From Xiphydria camelus (lineage: Eukaryota; Arthropoda; Insecta; Hymenoptera; Xiphydriidae), in contig OY783194.1 in the NCBI GenBank assembly GCA_963678675.1, forward strand, positions 9,640,607 to 9,704,606: DNA of 64,000 nucleotides, written 5' to 3'. The notes beneath the pieces are model-generated. The model made no database searches and was not told where the DNA came from. It saw only the letters and a program-made list of their open reading frames with translations. The first letter of the stretch is position 1, and each line of letters starts with the position of its first letter. The translations under genes were made by a program, and so were the position numbers. Positions 10,112 to 21,001 of this stretch are shown in pieces.

Positions 10112-10960
10112 TAAATAGGGACATCTCGAAAGAGTAGCCAAAGTAGGGAAGATCCAAGCCAATCATTTGAGAGGGTGCATATAGATTTTGTGGGTCCCAT
10201 TAAAAGAAAAATGTACCTAATTTTGATTGATGCATTTTCTAAATGGCCGGAGGTCATGGAAATAACAAATACGGGGGCCGTGAACAAACTGGATAAGCTC
10301 CGGGAGGTCTTTGCTTATTTTCGTTTACCGAAAAGTAGTTGTATCGGATCCGCAATTTACGTCTGATTCGTTCACGGAATTTTATAGGCTGAATAAAATC
10401 CAACACAAGACAATGGCCCCATACCATCCACGAATGGTGTGGCCAAAAACAACGTTAAGACATTTAAAAGTAGTTTTTCTAAAGAAGCGGGACGACAAGC
10501 CGGACCAAATGGAGTTTCAAATAGGGCGTGGGTTAGCTGATACCTTATAATTTATCGCAATACGCCACATTGCACGATGCAAGTTAGTCCTGTGGAGCTT
10601 TTACTCGGAAGAAAAGTTAAAACGCGTTTTTAGATTTTATAAAACAGCCGAGTAGTAAAGCTAAAGAAAATCAAGTCAAATATTTTAAGGGCTTGAGGAA
10701 CTTGCGTTTCAAGGAAGGTGAGTTGATTTACGCCCGAGATTTCAGAAATCCTAATAAGAGATTGTGGAAGCGTGTGGTAATTAACGAGGTCTTAGGCGGG
10801 AAAACGTATCTTGTTAAATACAATAGGGAATTATTTGGAGAAGGCATTTAGACCAGCTTATCGCTCTGGGTGAAGCGGAGGATCCTTCGGAGAAAATGAG
10901 TAGTATTGTACGCGAGCCAGTGAATTCGAAAGAGCGAAGACTCGATTAGTCGTTTGTAAA
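10112..10960 (+). pseudogene. Ty3/gypsy pol, second half (integrase core and C-terminus)
   Basis: Continuation of the gypsy pol broken at 5366. Integrase catalytic core: RVHIDFVGPIKRKMYLILID, then AFSKWPEVME, then VVVSDPQFTSDSFTEF, which supply the first two acidic residues. The C-terminal part reads SPVELLLGRKVKTR, YFKGLRNLRFKEGELIYARD, and GGKTYLVKYNRELFG. Stops and frameshifts are frequent. No 3' LTR is recognisable before the TTAA boundary at 11004. Confidence 0.8.
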
Positions 10961-11529
10961 GGACATTCCTATGGGGAGTCCCGAAAGTTGTAAGCAGTAG
11001 TGTTTAACCCTCCTACTACCACGCCAAAATCTGAATGGAAACTACCAGGTGGGGTACACGCGTACCCCACCATAATATTAGGTTGACGTGTTTCGTAATC
11101 AATATAAATGAAAAAGAAAATACATTTTACAACTTTATTGGTACATTTACTTAAAAACTACAAAAAGTAAATAGATTTGTTAGTCGGATTTGTAGTTATT
11201 ACAGGGTCTCGTATTTTCAGTCATATCGATATAAATCAGTATTTCACTGGCACATTTGTTTCACAACACTCTCTAACTCAAACAAACATTGATTTTTAGG
11301 TCAGGTTGAGATGTCGATGCAGATATTTTACTAAACGCGCATGCGTGAAGTGCTAATCCGACAAGTATATGATAGACGTAGACTACCGTGCGGGGTATAC
11401 ACGTGTACTCCGTTCCACTTTTTATGAATTTTGTGATCTTAAATTCATTGGTTCTGAACAATAACTACAAAACACATTTCCTAAGAGCTTCCTCTACAAT
11501 GTCTCAAGTACTGAAGTGTTACTCGTGTG

Positions 11530-11712
11530 GAAACGTTCATTGGGCCCAAATTGGGGCCCAATTGGGCTGCCCAATTACTAGTTGGGCGCCAATTAGGCAG
11601 CCCAATCAGTGCCCAATTGGGCTTTCGTTGGGCTTGTAACGCTCAGCCCAATCTATACCCAATTTGGGCCGCCCAAATGGGCCCCAGTTGGGTAATCCTA
11701 TTTATGCCCAAT
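11530..11712 (+). repeat. GGGC/GCCC palindromic block
   Basis: Dense array of short palindromic words built on GGGCCCAATTGGGC and GTTGGGC. An inverted copy of this block together with its AT-rich flank (to about 11890) is at 16963-17315. Related blocks with the same word set lie at 15700-15765, 15905-16010, 19395-19440, 19740-19830 and 19975-20035. Confidence 0.8.
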
Positions 11713-12081
11713 TAACCTGAAATGTTACTTTTAATGAATAATAAGATTAATAATGAATAAGAAGATTAATAATAATTAATAAGATTTTATATTTTCTCAT
11801 AAAATGTACACGAGTAAAATATAAACGTATTCAAGCGGAACAATGATTGACACAAATCATACGCGCGGGTTTCCTTAGTTTTTCATAAGTACAATTTAAG
11901 AATTTTAAATTTTCATATTTTATAAATTTATATGCAAGGGGGGTTAGGGTGCGATTAATAATGTAAAAGGCCAAGGCCATACAGTAAGAAATAATAATAA
12001 TATAAACGTATTCTTCAGTTTTTAAGGCTCCATCATACACTATATACACTACACTACATACACTATATTTATTTAAATTTA

Positions 12082-12782
12082 CAGGGTGTTACTTAATGAT
12101 AGGCCGTAATTGCAAGGGCACATTACTGAATCTATTTCCAGTAGAAAAGTTCATATTAACATGTATCCTAAAATGTCTGATTTTCAAGATACATGACGTC
12201 AAAATTTTAAAAAATCGGTTTTTTAATAATATCTCAAAGATCCTTGTGCCGATTTTGTTGACATTTGGCACTGTTGTTTATTGTAATAAGATGCTAAGTT
12301 AACACTAACTAGAAGATAATTATGAGTTCCAGTGGCGTCCCGGGGGACAGTCTCACGAATAATATTTTTTTGCCTCAAAAACGAAGTGAGGTACGAAGTA
12401 ATGTCAAGAGACAAAAAAGTTGTATTATTAGCTGCTTAATCTGAGAAAAATATAAAATTTTTTAAAAAGTCAGTGGCGTACACTTTTTTTGTCAATATTA
12501 TTCGTGAGATTGTCCCCCGGTACGCCACTGGACCTCATAATTATCTTCTAGTTAGTGGTAACTTAGCGTCTTATTACAATAAACACAACAGTGCTAAATG
12601 TCAATAAAATCGGCACAAGGATCGTTGAGATATTATTAAAAAACCGATTTTTTTTTAAACTATGACGTCCTGTATCTTGAAAACCAGACATTTTAGGACA
12701 CATGTTAATATGAACTTTTCTACTGGAAATTGATACAGTAATGTGCCCTTGCAATTACGGCCTATCATTAAGTAACACCCTG
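12082..12782. mobile_element. CAGGGTG-type palindromic element, 701 bp
   Basis: TA at both edges and inverted tips CAGGGTGTTACTTAATGATA. Arms are about 280 bp each. The centre holds a second inverted motif (CCAGTGGCGTCCCGGGGGAC / GTCCCCCGGTACGCCACTGG). No transposase remains. TA duplication and CAGGGTG ends match other Tc1/mariner-type fold-back elements in this window (6186, 24049, 58571). Confidence 0.8.
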
Positions 12783-12846
12783 TATATACACTATGCAAAA
12801 AAAAACAAGCTCGAAGTCGTGAGTAGACCGGGCAAGCTAAAAATGA

Positions 12847-13047
12847 CGCGTTGCCACGAGTCGATTCAAGTCGAACGATTTGGTAGTTCGACCGTATAGT
12901 CGACTTAAAATTTCTTTGTTATTAGTCGAATCGCATGAAGTCAAGACGAGCTACTTCGTTCGATTCGACTAATAACAAAGAAATTTTAAGTCGACTATAC
13001 GGTCGAACTACCAAGTCGTTCGACTTGAGTCGACTCGTGGCAACGCG
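12847..13047. mobile_element. 201-bp palindromic MITE
   Basis: Inverted arms of about 90 bp with tips CGCGTTGCCACGAGTCG. The arms are nearly identical around a roughly 20-bp centre. It ends 18 bases beyond the stop codon of the DUF4806-like gene (which reads leftward), so it lies in or beyond that gene's 3' untranslated region. Confidence 0.75.
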
Positions 13048-13064
13048 CTTTAAGAGACTAAAAA

Positions 13065-13570
13065 CTACTCGCTGCAGCTACTCGTTCTCGCGCCATCGTC
13101 TGTCGTATTCTCGCCCCCGGTGTTGCCACCTCGGCTTCGCGGATGCCACACTCCGCGTTGGACTTCCCTGCCTTCTCGTCGTCCTCCGTCCCAATCCCTT
13201 GCGTAAGCCAAAGCCGATCCAATGGCCTCGATGGCTGCCTTCTCTGAAGAAGGGGCTTCCTTGCTGCTCCTTCGAGTTACGGCATCTAATAAAAAACATT
13301 ACAAAATGATGTATTGAAATCATTACTTTTTGAAAGGTTTTTACTTCGTAAATACATTTCAAAAACAATAATTTACATGAAAAAATATTAATCACTCTCA
13401 CCTATTATACACCGATGGAGCCTGAACTCTTTAAGGAGAAACTTGCTAGACGCTTTGCGGACGTTCGTGAATTTAACAGCCAGATCTTTTGCTAAATATT
13501 TCTTCATGACGTTCACCACGCTTTTGGAAATATTTCCTTCTACATCCATGAGCGAGTTGAGAGAAGAAAT
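13065..13570 (-). CDS. DUF4806-like protein, last two exons
   Basis: Two exons read on the minus strand. The first (13570 to 13402) is preceded by the acceptor ACTTGCAG and followed by the donor GTGAGAGT. It encodes 56 residues including VVNVMKKYLAKDLAVKFTNV and LLKEFRLHRCII. The second (13285 to 13065) follows the acceptor TTTTTTATTAG, keeps the phase (one base carried over), and reads DAVTRRSSKEAPSSEKAAIE, then AIGSALAYARDWDGGR, ending in TAG. This matches the usual layout of the DUF4806 domain, a family of unknown function greatly expanded in ants. The upstream exons are not in view: a transposase fragment lies just upstream. It could be a live gene end, a tandem-family pseudogene, or sequence captured by the composite element. 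Confidence 0.6.
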
Positions 13571-13599
13571 CTGCAAGTAAAGTTAAAATTTGTAATATA

Positions 13600-13815
13600 T
13601 GGACGTGCGTCACTTTAAATGGATAAAAATGTTCATCCTTCAACATCCTCCCAACCGTGGACTTGCTGATTCTAACCTCTGTTGCCACAGCTCGAATACT
13701 CGTTCAAGGGTTATTCCTTATTCTTTCTAGCACGGAGAGAGCATCGATATTTTGCTGCACCTGTATTCTTCTGAGACTTCCTAAAATAATTATAAAAACC
13801 CTATAGATTCAGCCC
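13600..13815 (-). pseudogene. Transposase N-terminal HTH fragment (Tc1/mariner-like)
   Basis: Minus-strand reading SLRRIQVQQNIDAL, then, after a stop, SIRAVATEVRISKSTVGRML followed by KDEHFYPFK. This is the helix-turn-helix end of a mariner-like transposase (ISKSTV..IL..E..HP.K pattern). It is interrupted by a stop and truncated before the catalytic domain. A copy of part of it runs in the opposite direction at 17600-17690. Confidence 0.6.
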
Positions 13816-14415
13816 TGACAAATACAATCTTATGGCGCTATACCTTATCAAGGAGATCTTTCGACGTGATGATTCCGAAACGTTTTTATCGAGAAATATT
13901 TATATATTTCTAACATACGGTAGTGTTCCGACAAACGTTGGTCGGAATTTATACGCAATGATATCAGTTCTTAGCAATTAGGAGGAACGCGACACTTGGG
14001 TTAATTTCGATGGTAAAACGAAGGGTATATTCCGCGAATCGTATCCATTCTTGTACTAGTAGTCCGTTTTAATGATATCCGTTGACCTGAGTACACGCAT
14101 CCAGGTATAACTTAATTACCGCGCATATCCGGACCCTCGAACCTCGATGTCTTCCAAAAGGGATTATCCTTCAGCCATTAGCTTGTTTCCTCGAACGATG
14201 TGTAATACGTCACGCGAAATTCCACGTACGGAACGAATTCGCATTTCTTCGGAATCTTCATCAGCCTTTCGGAATACTACGAAGTTGTCCCCTCCTTACC
14301 AGGGGGGTCATTCACTTTCGTGGCCAAGCGAGACGCGTCGATAGCCACTCCCATCCAACCAATTAGCGTGCACCGCGTTACCCACGCTATCCCCACTTCG
14401 CTATTAGTTCCTCTG

Positions 14416-14423
14416 TATATAAA
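14416..14423 (+). promoter_or_regulatory. LTR TATA box
   Basis: TATATAAA inside the solo LTR, just upstream of the 120-bp tandem repeat. Position and orientation fit the U3/R promoter of a + strand LTR retrotransposon. Confidence 0.6.
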
Positions 14424-14460
14424 CCGCTACTGAATGTATCTTCTTTAATGTGTAAGTGTG

Positions 14461-14820
14461 CCTCAGTCTGCACCGGGATCAGTGCCTCAGTCAGCCAGTC
14501 TATCCAGCGCATTCAGGTCGTAAGTCCTTCACCTTACTCCGCGAGTCTCTTAAGTGTAAATCCGTCAATGTGCAAACGTGCCTCAGTCAGCATAGGATCC
14601 GTGCCTCAGTCGCCAGTCTATCCAGCGCATTCAGGTCGTAAGTCCTTCAACTTACTCCGCGATTCTCTTTTAAGTGTAAATCCATCAATGTGCAAACGTG
14701 CTTCAGTCAGCATAGGATCCGTGCCTCAGTCTGCCAGTCTATCCAGCGCATTCAGGTCGTAAGTCCTTCAACTTACTCCGCGATTCTCTTAAGTGTACAT
14801 CAGTTATATTTAAGTGCTTT
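14461..14820 (+). repeat. 120-bp tandem repeat, three units
   Basis: The phrase around TGCAAACGTGCCTCAGTC recurs with a period of exactly 120 bases (unit starts 14461, 14581, 14701). Each unit contains CAGCGCATTCAGGTCGTAAG. It lies downstream of the LTR TATA box, so it would be transcribed. Reading frames across it are repeat artefacts. Confidence 0.85.
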
Positions 14821-15165
14821 CGAAACAATCAATTGCAACCACGGTTAATCGGCATCACCTGTATTTCGTTATTTCAAATATATCGTTAGTTGTATAGTGA
14901 GTGCAGTGTCGAATCATTCCATTAACCGCTCGGTCTCGCTCCTTTTCACCACGCGTCGAACTCAATTCACCGTGGAATCCTCAAAATCCGCCTAGCGGTA
15001 TGTTTGGCCAGTAGTCGTGTCACGAGCGAGTGTCTGCGGGATTTACGACCCCGCGGAGATCTACCAACGATCGCACGGCTCTCAAACAGGTAGTGTTCAC
15101 GAATATTGCAAAATATCGCAGAAATGTTACAGAAAAGTTACTTGCAAAAACGTGGTTTGTGGGGT

Positions 15166-15690
15166 GTAAATGATGATATTTTGTAATTTCCATCGTTATA
15201 CCAGAGGCGAAGAAGAGATGAAATAGAAGTGAGGTACATGTACACTTCACGTTTGACAGGTCGGTATATAAATTGTAACTTGTGATAGTATAATACGAAA
15301 GAGGAAATATATCGATAAAGAAAAAATAATAATAAAATAGTTACTCCATTATTGTAATCTAATTTCATTGTATCCCTTATTTTTCTGCAACGACTTTGAT
15401 TGTTGATAGTGGCTGGATCAACTAATAAATATGATTTTTTTTCACTATCAACAATCAAAGTCGTGGCAGAAAAATAAGGGATACACAATGGAATTGGATT
15501 ACAATAATGGACTAACTACTTTATTATTATTTTTTCTTTATCGATATATTTCCTCTTTCGTATTATACTATCACAAGTTCCAATTTATATACCGACCTGT
15601 CAAACGTGAAGTGTACATGTACCTCACTTCTATTTCATCTCTTCTTCGCCTCTGGTATAACGATGGAAGTTACAAAATATCATCATTTAC
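15166..15690. mobile_element. Palindromic element, about 525 bp
   Basis: Arms 15166-15410 and 15440-15690 are inverted copies sharing AAGTGAGGTACATGTACACT, CGAAAGAGGAAATATATCG and ATTGTTGATAGT at the centre. The same arm sequence occurs, split by an insertion, at 17722-17796 plus 18622-18745. Open frames here (on both strands) come from the arms and are not genes. Confidence 0.75.
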
Positions 15691-15699
15691 CCGTGTGGA

Positions 15700-16945
15700 A
15701 ATCTGCCCAAGTTGGCCCAACCAGTAATTGGGCGCCAATTAGGCCCCAATTGGGCGGCCCAATTTGAATAAAATATAATAAATCGAATAGATACAATTGT
15801 TTGTTTTATTTATGTACCGGAAGTAAAAATAAATCTGGACATTTAGAACTTATTCCGAACTTTTAGTGACTGGAATTTGGGTCAGGTGATACGATGTAGT
15901 ATTAGCGCTTAGTTGGGGCTACGTTGGGCAGCCCAATCAGGCCCCAACTAAGGTACTAGTTGGGGCTACGTTGGGCACCCCAATCTGGCCCCAACTAAGG
16001 TACCTAATCACTACCCTAGCAAGAAATATTGTATAATTTTTATGTTTTAATGTTGATAGCATCGCCTCAAAAACTTTACTAACTTTATTATGATGACATT
16101 GGTAATAAATATATAATATATTTCATTCTTTGATAATTGCGTTTTTAATAATCTTTACAGCATTTTTCAAATTGAGTGGAGTAAGATACATATAATGATA
16201 AATTGGCCATTTCTATTACAGAATAAATAAAATTGAAATCTATTCCGAACTTTTAGTGACTGAAATTTGGGTCAGGTGATACGATATAGTATTAGCGTTT
16301 AGTTGGTACCTAATCACTTAGTCCAAGGCACTTATCCATTTTTACCTATGCCGCAAACAAATCGACGAGGGTAGTGTGATTTTTTAGTGTGAAAAGCCTT
16401 TATTATTTTATTATTTTTTTTTTTCGACAAAATGACCTTAATAAAAGTTGTAGATAATGACATCCTAATCTTTGCTTTATGACTTTTTTTCTAGCTGTTT
16501 TAGTTTAGGCGCTACGGCTATTTTTGTGTTTAGAAATTCGCAAGTGCCGTCCCGGGAAAAGAGTACGGCCCTGGAGAGAGGCTGAAAACGTCCCCTTTTT
16601 TCGGGACGGCCCTGGCGAATAGTGGTGAATGTGACAGACGCTCCGTGTAGTTTGCTAATCGTTTGTATTTTTTTTTAATAATCGTGATAGTGAACGGATG
16701 CAGTGCTACTTTTCTCTGGATGCCTGTACATAAAGAGCAGGAAAGGAGACGGCAGCATCTCAGAAGAATTGCCATCAGATAAGTTACTTTCTATCTGACC
16801 ATTCTAACCTCACTTTGATTGCCTATGAAGGACATATATCTTTGTGGATATTCTATTTTTTGTTTTCAGCGTCATGCCAACACGGGACGAGTCAATGATT
16901 TTTCTTCTCCATCAACAAGCCGTGGCAGAAAAATAGGAGATGCAA
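15700..16945 (+). repeat. Left arm of giant palindrome
   Basis: About 1.25 kb whose reverse complement recurs at 18700-20045. Shared landmarks include the GGGC blocks, CCTGACCCAAATTTCAG, ACTAAGTGATTAGGTACC (inverse sense) and the GC-rich pair GGGACGGCCCTGGCG. Identity is high, with local differences such as an extra GGGC unit at 15960-16010 and a short insertion at 19277-19320 in the other arm. Confidence 0.85.
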
Positions 16946-16962
16946 TGGAATAACTAAGGAAA

Positions 16963-17315
16963 CTATGAAAAACTAAGAAAACCCGCGCGTACGATTTGTA
17001 TCAATCATTGTTCCGCTTGAATACGTTTATATTTTACTTTTGTACATTTTATGAAAAAATATAAAATCTTATTAATTATTATTAATCTTATTATTCATTA
17101 TTAATCTTATTATTCATTAAAAGTAACATTTCAGGTTGATTTGGCATAAATAGGGTTGCCCAATTGGGGTCCAATTGCGCGGCCCAAATTGGGCATAGGT
17201 TGGGCGGAACGTTACAAGCCCAACGAAAGCCTAATTGGGCACTGATTGGGCTGCCCAATTGGCGCCCAACTAGTAATTGGGCCCCAAACGGGGCCCAATG
17301 AACATTTCCACAAGG
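16963..17315 (-). repeat. Inverted copy of 11525-11890
   Basis: Same AT-rich flank (ATGTACACGAG-type) and same GGGC/GCCC block as 11525-11890, in reverse orientation and with scattered differences. Together the pair forms an inverted repeat about 5 kb apart. Confidence 0.8.
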
Positions 17316-17721
17316 GCGTGAAGTGTACATGTACCTCACTTCTATTTCATCTCTTCTTCGCCTCGGATGTAAAGATGGAAATTATAAAATATCATCATTT
17401 ACACCTCACACAAAGCACGTTTTTGCAAGTAACTTTTCTGTAACATTCCTGCAATATTTTACAATATTCGTGAACACTACCGTATATTAGAAATATATAT
17501 TTCTCGATAAAAACGTTTCGGAATCATTATGTCGAAAGATCTCCTGGATAAGGTACAGCTCGATAAGATTGTACTCACTCGGGCTGAATTATGTGGGGTT
17601 TTTATAATTATTTTAGGAAGTCCCAGAAGAATACAGGTGCAGCAAAATATCGATGCTGTGATAGAAAGAATAAGGAATAACCCTCGAACCCTAATTTGTA
17701 TCAGTGATTCCTCATTGACCG
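17316..17721 (-). repeat. Inverted paralogue of the solo-LTR target region
   Basis: Reverse complement of 13725-13923 joined to 15089-15240. At 17470-17485 the sequence passes straight through the point where the other copy has the solo LTR and its second GGTAG. This is the empty site. It also holds a piece of the HTH transposase region in opposite direction. Confidence 0.85.
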
Positions 17722-17798
17722 TCATTACACCAGAGACGAAGAAGATATGAAATAGAAGTGAGGTACATGTACACTTCAGGTTTGACAGGTCGTGTATA

Positions 17799-18619
17799 CC
17801 GCATGTCCTTTGGCCAACCGCGCAGGTGAGCTGCGACCTGAATTCTTGACTCTTCGGCAGTATTTATAGTACCTACAGTTAGAGTGGGCTTCAGACGAGT
17901 GCGCTGCATAAGAACGAAAAGTGTCGACTGCTCTTCTAATATAGCTGCCAATTTGGGAGATCGAAGCGTTTCGTGTAACCTCAAAACCGTAAAGTTTTGA
18001 ATTAGTAGTGAATAATTTGTAGAAGTGATGAGAAATAATCATAAATAATCTTCCGAATTGACAGCCATCGGGAAATCAGAGACTACGCTTTTCGCTCTTA
18101 CGCTGCGTTCTTACGAAAAGTGTGAAGCGTCTGATCTCCCGATGGCTATCAATTCGGGAGATCGAAGTCTAAGCTCGAAATCGTGAATCTTTGAATAAAT
18201 GGTAAGTAATGTTCAGAAGTGAGAGTTAACAATCATTCGGGTTTTTTCGATGTCCAACCGAATTACACGCCTCATGCCTATTTGTTTCAGAAATTATTTC
18301 CGCGCTAGCACCGCGCGTGTCTAGGAAGTAGATTTACGAAGTGGCGTGAGCGATACCTAAGGTGTCAATTCGGAAGATTATTTATGATTATTTCTCATCA
18401 CTTCTACAAATTATTCACTACTAATTCAAAACTTTACGATTTTGAGGTTACACGAAACGCTTCGATCTCCCGAATTGACAGCTATTAGAAGAGCAGTCGA
18501 CACTTTTCGTTCTTATGCAGCGCACTCGTCTGAAGCCCACTCTAACTGTACCATAAATACTGCCGAAGTCAAAAATTCAGGTCGCAGCTCACCTGCGCGG
18601 TTGGCCATAGGACATGCGG
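17799..18619. mobile_element. TA-flanked palindromic element, 821 bp
   Basis: TA at 17797-17798 and 18620-18621. Inverted tips CCGCATGTCC / GGACATGCGG, arms about 260 bp containing AACCGCGCAGGTGAGCTGCG. A second small inverted pair lies in the centre (TTCCGAATTGACAGCC / TCAATTCGGGAG). The target is a copy of the 15166-15410 arm, where the uninterrupted TATA site is seen near 15264-15270. No transposase remains; TA targeting suggests Tc1/mariner. Confidence 0.85.
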
Positions 18620-18699
18620 TAAATTGGAACTTGTGATAGTACGAAAGAGGAAATATATCGATAGAGAAAAAATAATGATAAAGTAATTACTTGATTATT

Positions 18700-20045
18700 G
18701 TGATTCAATTCCATTGCATCTCCTATTTTTCTGCCACGGCTTGTTGATGGAGAAGAAAAACCATTGATTCGTCCCGTGCTCGCATGACGCTGAAAACAAA
18801 AAATAGAATATCCACAAAGATATATGTCCTTCATAGGCAATCAAAGTGAGGTTAGAATGGCCAGATAGGAAGTAACTTATCTGATGGCAATTCTTCTGAG
18901 ATGCTGCCGTCTTCTTTCCTGCTCTTTATGCACAGGCATCCAGAGAAAAGTAGCACTGCATCCGTTCACTATGACGATTCACGATTATTAAAAAAAAATA
19001 CAAACGATTAGCAAACTACACGGAGCGTCTGTCACATTCACCACTATTCGCCAGGGCCGTCCCGAAAAAAGGAGGCGTTTTCAGCCTCTCTCCAGGGCCG
19101 TACTCTTTTCCCGGGACGGCCCTGGCGAATTTCTAAACACAAAAATAGCCGTAGCGCCTAAACTAAAATAGCTAGAAAAAAGTCATAAAGCAAAGATTAG
19201 AATGTTATTATCTACAACTTTTATTAAGGTCATATTGTCGAAAAAATAATAATAATAATAAAATAATAAAAAAGCCTTTTGATTCGGTACTCTGGAGACT
19301 ACCCTTAAATAGCCCTGAAAAAATCACCCTACCATCGTCGATTTATTTGCGGCATAGGTAAAAATGGATAAGTGCCTTGGACTAAGTGATTAGGTACCTC
19401 AGTTGGGGCCAGATTGGGGTACCCAATGTAGCCCCAACTAAACGCTAATACTATATCGTATCACCTGACCCAAATTTCAGTCACTAAAAGTTCGGAATAG
19501 ATTTCAATTTTATTTATTCTGTAATGGAAATGGCCAATTTATCATTATATGTATCTTACTCCACTCATTTTGAAAAATGCTGTAAAGATTATTAAAAACG
19601 CAATTATCAAAGAATAAAATATATTATATATTTATTACCAATGTCATCATAATAAAGCTAGTAAAGTTTTTGAGGCGATGCTATCAACATTAAAACATAA
19701 AAATTATACAATATTTCTTGCTAGGGTAGTGATTAGGTACCTTAGTTGGGGCCAGATTGGGGTGCCCAACGTAGCCCCAACTAGTACCTTAGTTGGGGCC
19801 TGATTGGGCTGCCCAACGTAGCCCCAACTAAACGCTAATACTACATCGTATCACCTGACCCAAATTCCAGTCACTAAAAGTTCGGAATAAGTTCTAAATA
19901 TCCAGATTTATTTTTACTTTCGGTACATAAATAAAACAAACAATTGTATCTATTCGATTTATTATATTTTATTCAAATTGGGCCGCCCAATTGGGGCCTA
20001 ATTGGCGCCCAATTACTGATTGGGCCAACTTGGGCAGATTTCCAC
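18700..20045 (-). repeat. Right arm of giant palindrome
   Basis: Inverted partner of 15700-16945. Includes the TCCAGGGCCGT / GGGACGGCCCTGGCGAAT pair, the TTAGTTGGGGC blocks and the terminal GGGCGCCAATTAGG block. It holds one extra 40-50 bp piece near 19277-19320 (GATTCGGTACTCTGGAGAC) not present in the left arm. Confidence 0.85.
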
Positions 20046-20159
20046 ACGGGTATATAAAATTAGCCTCAAAATTATGTTTAAAAAAGTGCAGCTGGGGCAC
20101 AAATGTACCCCGCCCGGTAGTACGAGGGTTAATAAAGTCCTGAGTCCCAATATATTACA

Positions 20160-20768
20160 AAAATATATCTAGATATGGCCCCCCGCCATGGCCCGCGGTG
20201 GTCCATGAATTATATAACTTTATGTTTCACCGAGGGTTTGTCAATGATGGATGTACGGGGTTAGGCTGTACCGTCATCCGCCATCAGCGTGATACACATC
20301 ACACACGGGTTTCGCACATTGTGCGTTCACTTTGTATTGGACGCTTGCACGCTATGAGCATCGTAGTGTCCTTCTTTATCTATGTACATATGTGTAACGA
20401 AGAAAGAGCGCTGCACATAGTGCGTGTAATATAAATGCTCATTTATGTACATTTGTCACTTTGGATGAGTTCTCCAAGATAATCATGAAGGATGAAGGAT
20501 GAAATATATATGCTCATTTACATTTGTCACTTTTGATCATCTTGGAGGAATCATCCAAAGTGATAAGTGTAAATTGTCTTTCATTTTGGTTTCATCCAAA
20601 GTGTACACTAAAAATGAAGGATGAAATATATTGACCCCCGATCAACTTTTGAAGAAAGAGTCGTTCCCCGAACCGATGATTCATCGTCGAAAGATGTAAA
20701 TCGCCACTGTTCACTTCACAACCGCCAGTCGAATCTATATCGTAGTTTTTTTGTGTTTGCTTTGGTTG
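20160..20768. other. Noncoding stretch with degenerate GAAGGATGAAA repeats
   Basis: No gene recognised. Between 20440 and 20630 the phrases GAAGGATGAAATATAT and CATCCAAAGTG recur in both orientations at irregular spacing. The 78-codon frame starting at 20198 has no recognisable motif. Confidence 0.5.
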
Positions 20769-21001
20769 TGTTCCGACAAATGATATGGTCGGAATTCTGA
20801 ATATTGATTCTTAACGCCCAGTGTCATCGCGATCGAAATACCTCCCTAATCTAGGGGTCATTCTAGCTATCAAGCGGGTGATATATTATATTTCGGCTGC
20901 TAATGAGCTCGCAGCCCTACACCTTTCCCGGAAACGCTAATTGCCGGACGGATCGAAATAAGCCACTCCCCGCAGTGGCCACTATAATAAATACTACTAT
21001 A
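20769..21001 (+). mobile_element. LTR-like fragment related to the 13924 LTR
   Basis: Starts TGTTCCGACAAATG and shares GGTCGGAATT and AGGGGTCATTC with the solo LTR at 13924. It is cut at 21002 by the CAGGGTG end of another element, and its 3' half is not visible nearby. Confidence 0.5.

Larger units (their letters stand above)
13924..15088. mobile_element. Solo LTR, 1165 bp, with 5-bp duplication
   Basis: Begins TGTTCCGACAAACG and ends CTCTCAAACA. It is flanked by GGTAG at 13919-13923 and again at 15089-15093. The inverted paralogous region at 17460-17490 has the same flanks joined without the LTR, which confirms the boundaries. It carries a TATA box and a 120-bp tandem repeat (separate entries). 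No internal gag or pol is adjacent, so it arose by LTR-LTR recombination. A diverged relative starts at 20769. Confidence 0.9.
11008..20128. mobile_element. 9.1 kb TTAA-bounded composite (piggyBac-type ends)
   Basis: TTAA stands at 11004-11007 and 20129-20132. Inside it the ends are inverted: CCCTCCTACTACC at the left, GGTAGTACGAGGG at the right, each followed by GGGGTACA..GTACCCC-like subterminal palindromes. Between them lie nested palindromes, GGGC/GCCC blocks, a solo LTR and gene fragments listed separately. No piggyBac transposase is present. Alternatively the two ends belong to separate insertions; the shared TTAA and matched tips favour one unit. Confidence 0.5.

Noticed and set aside
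20198..20434. A 78-codon + strand frame
   Set aside because: No recognisable domain and it lies in sequence with scattered short repeats.
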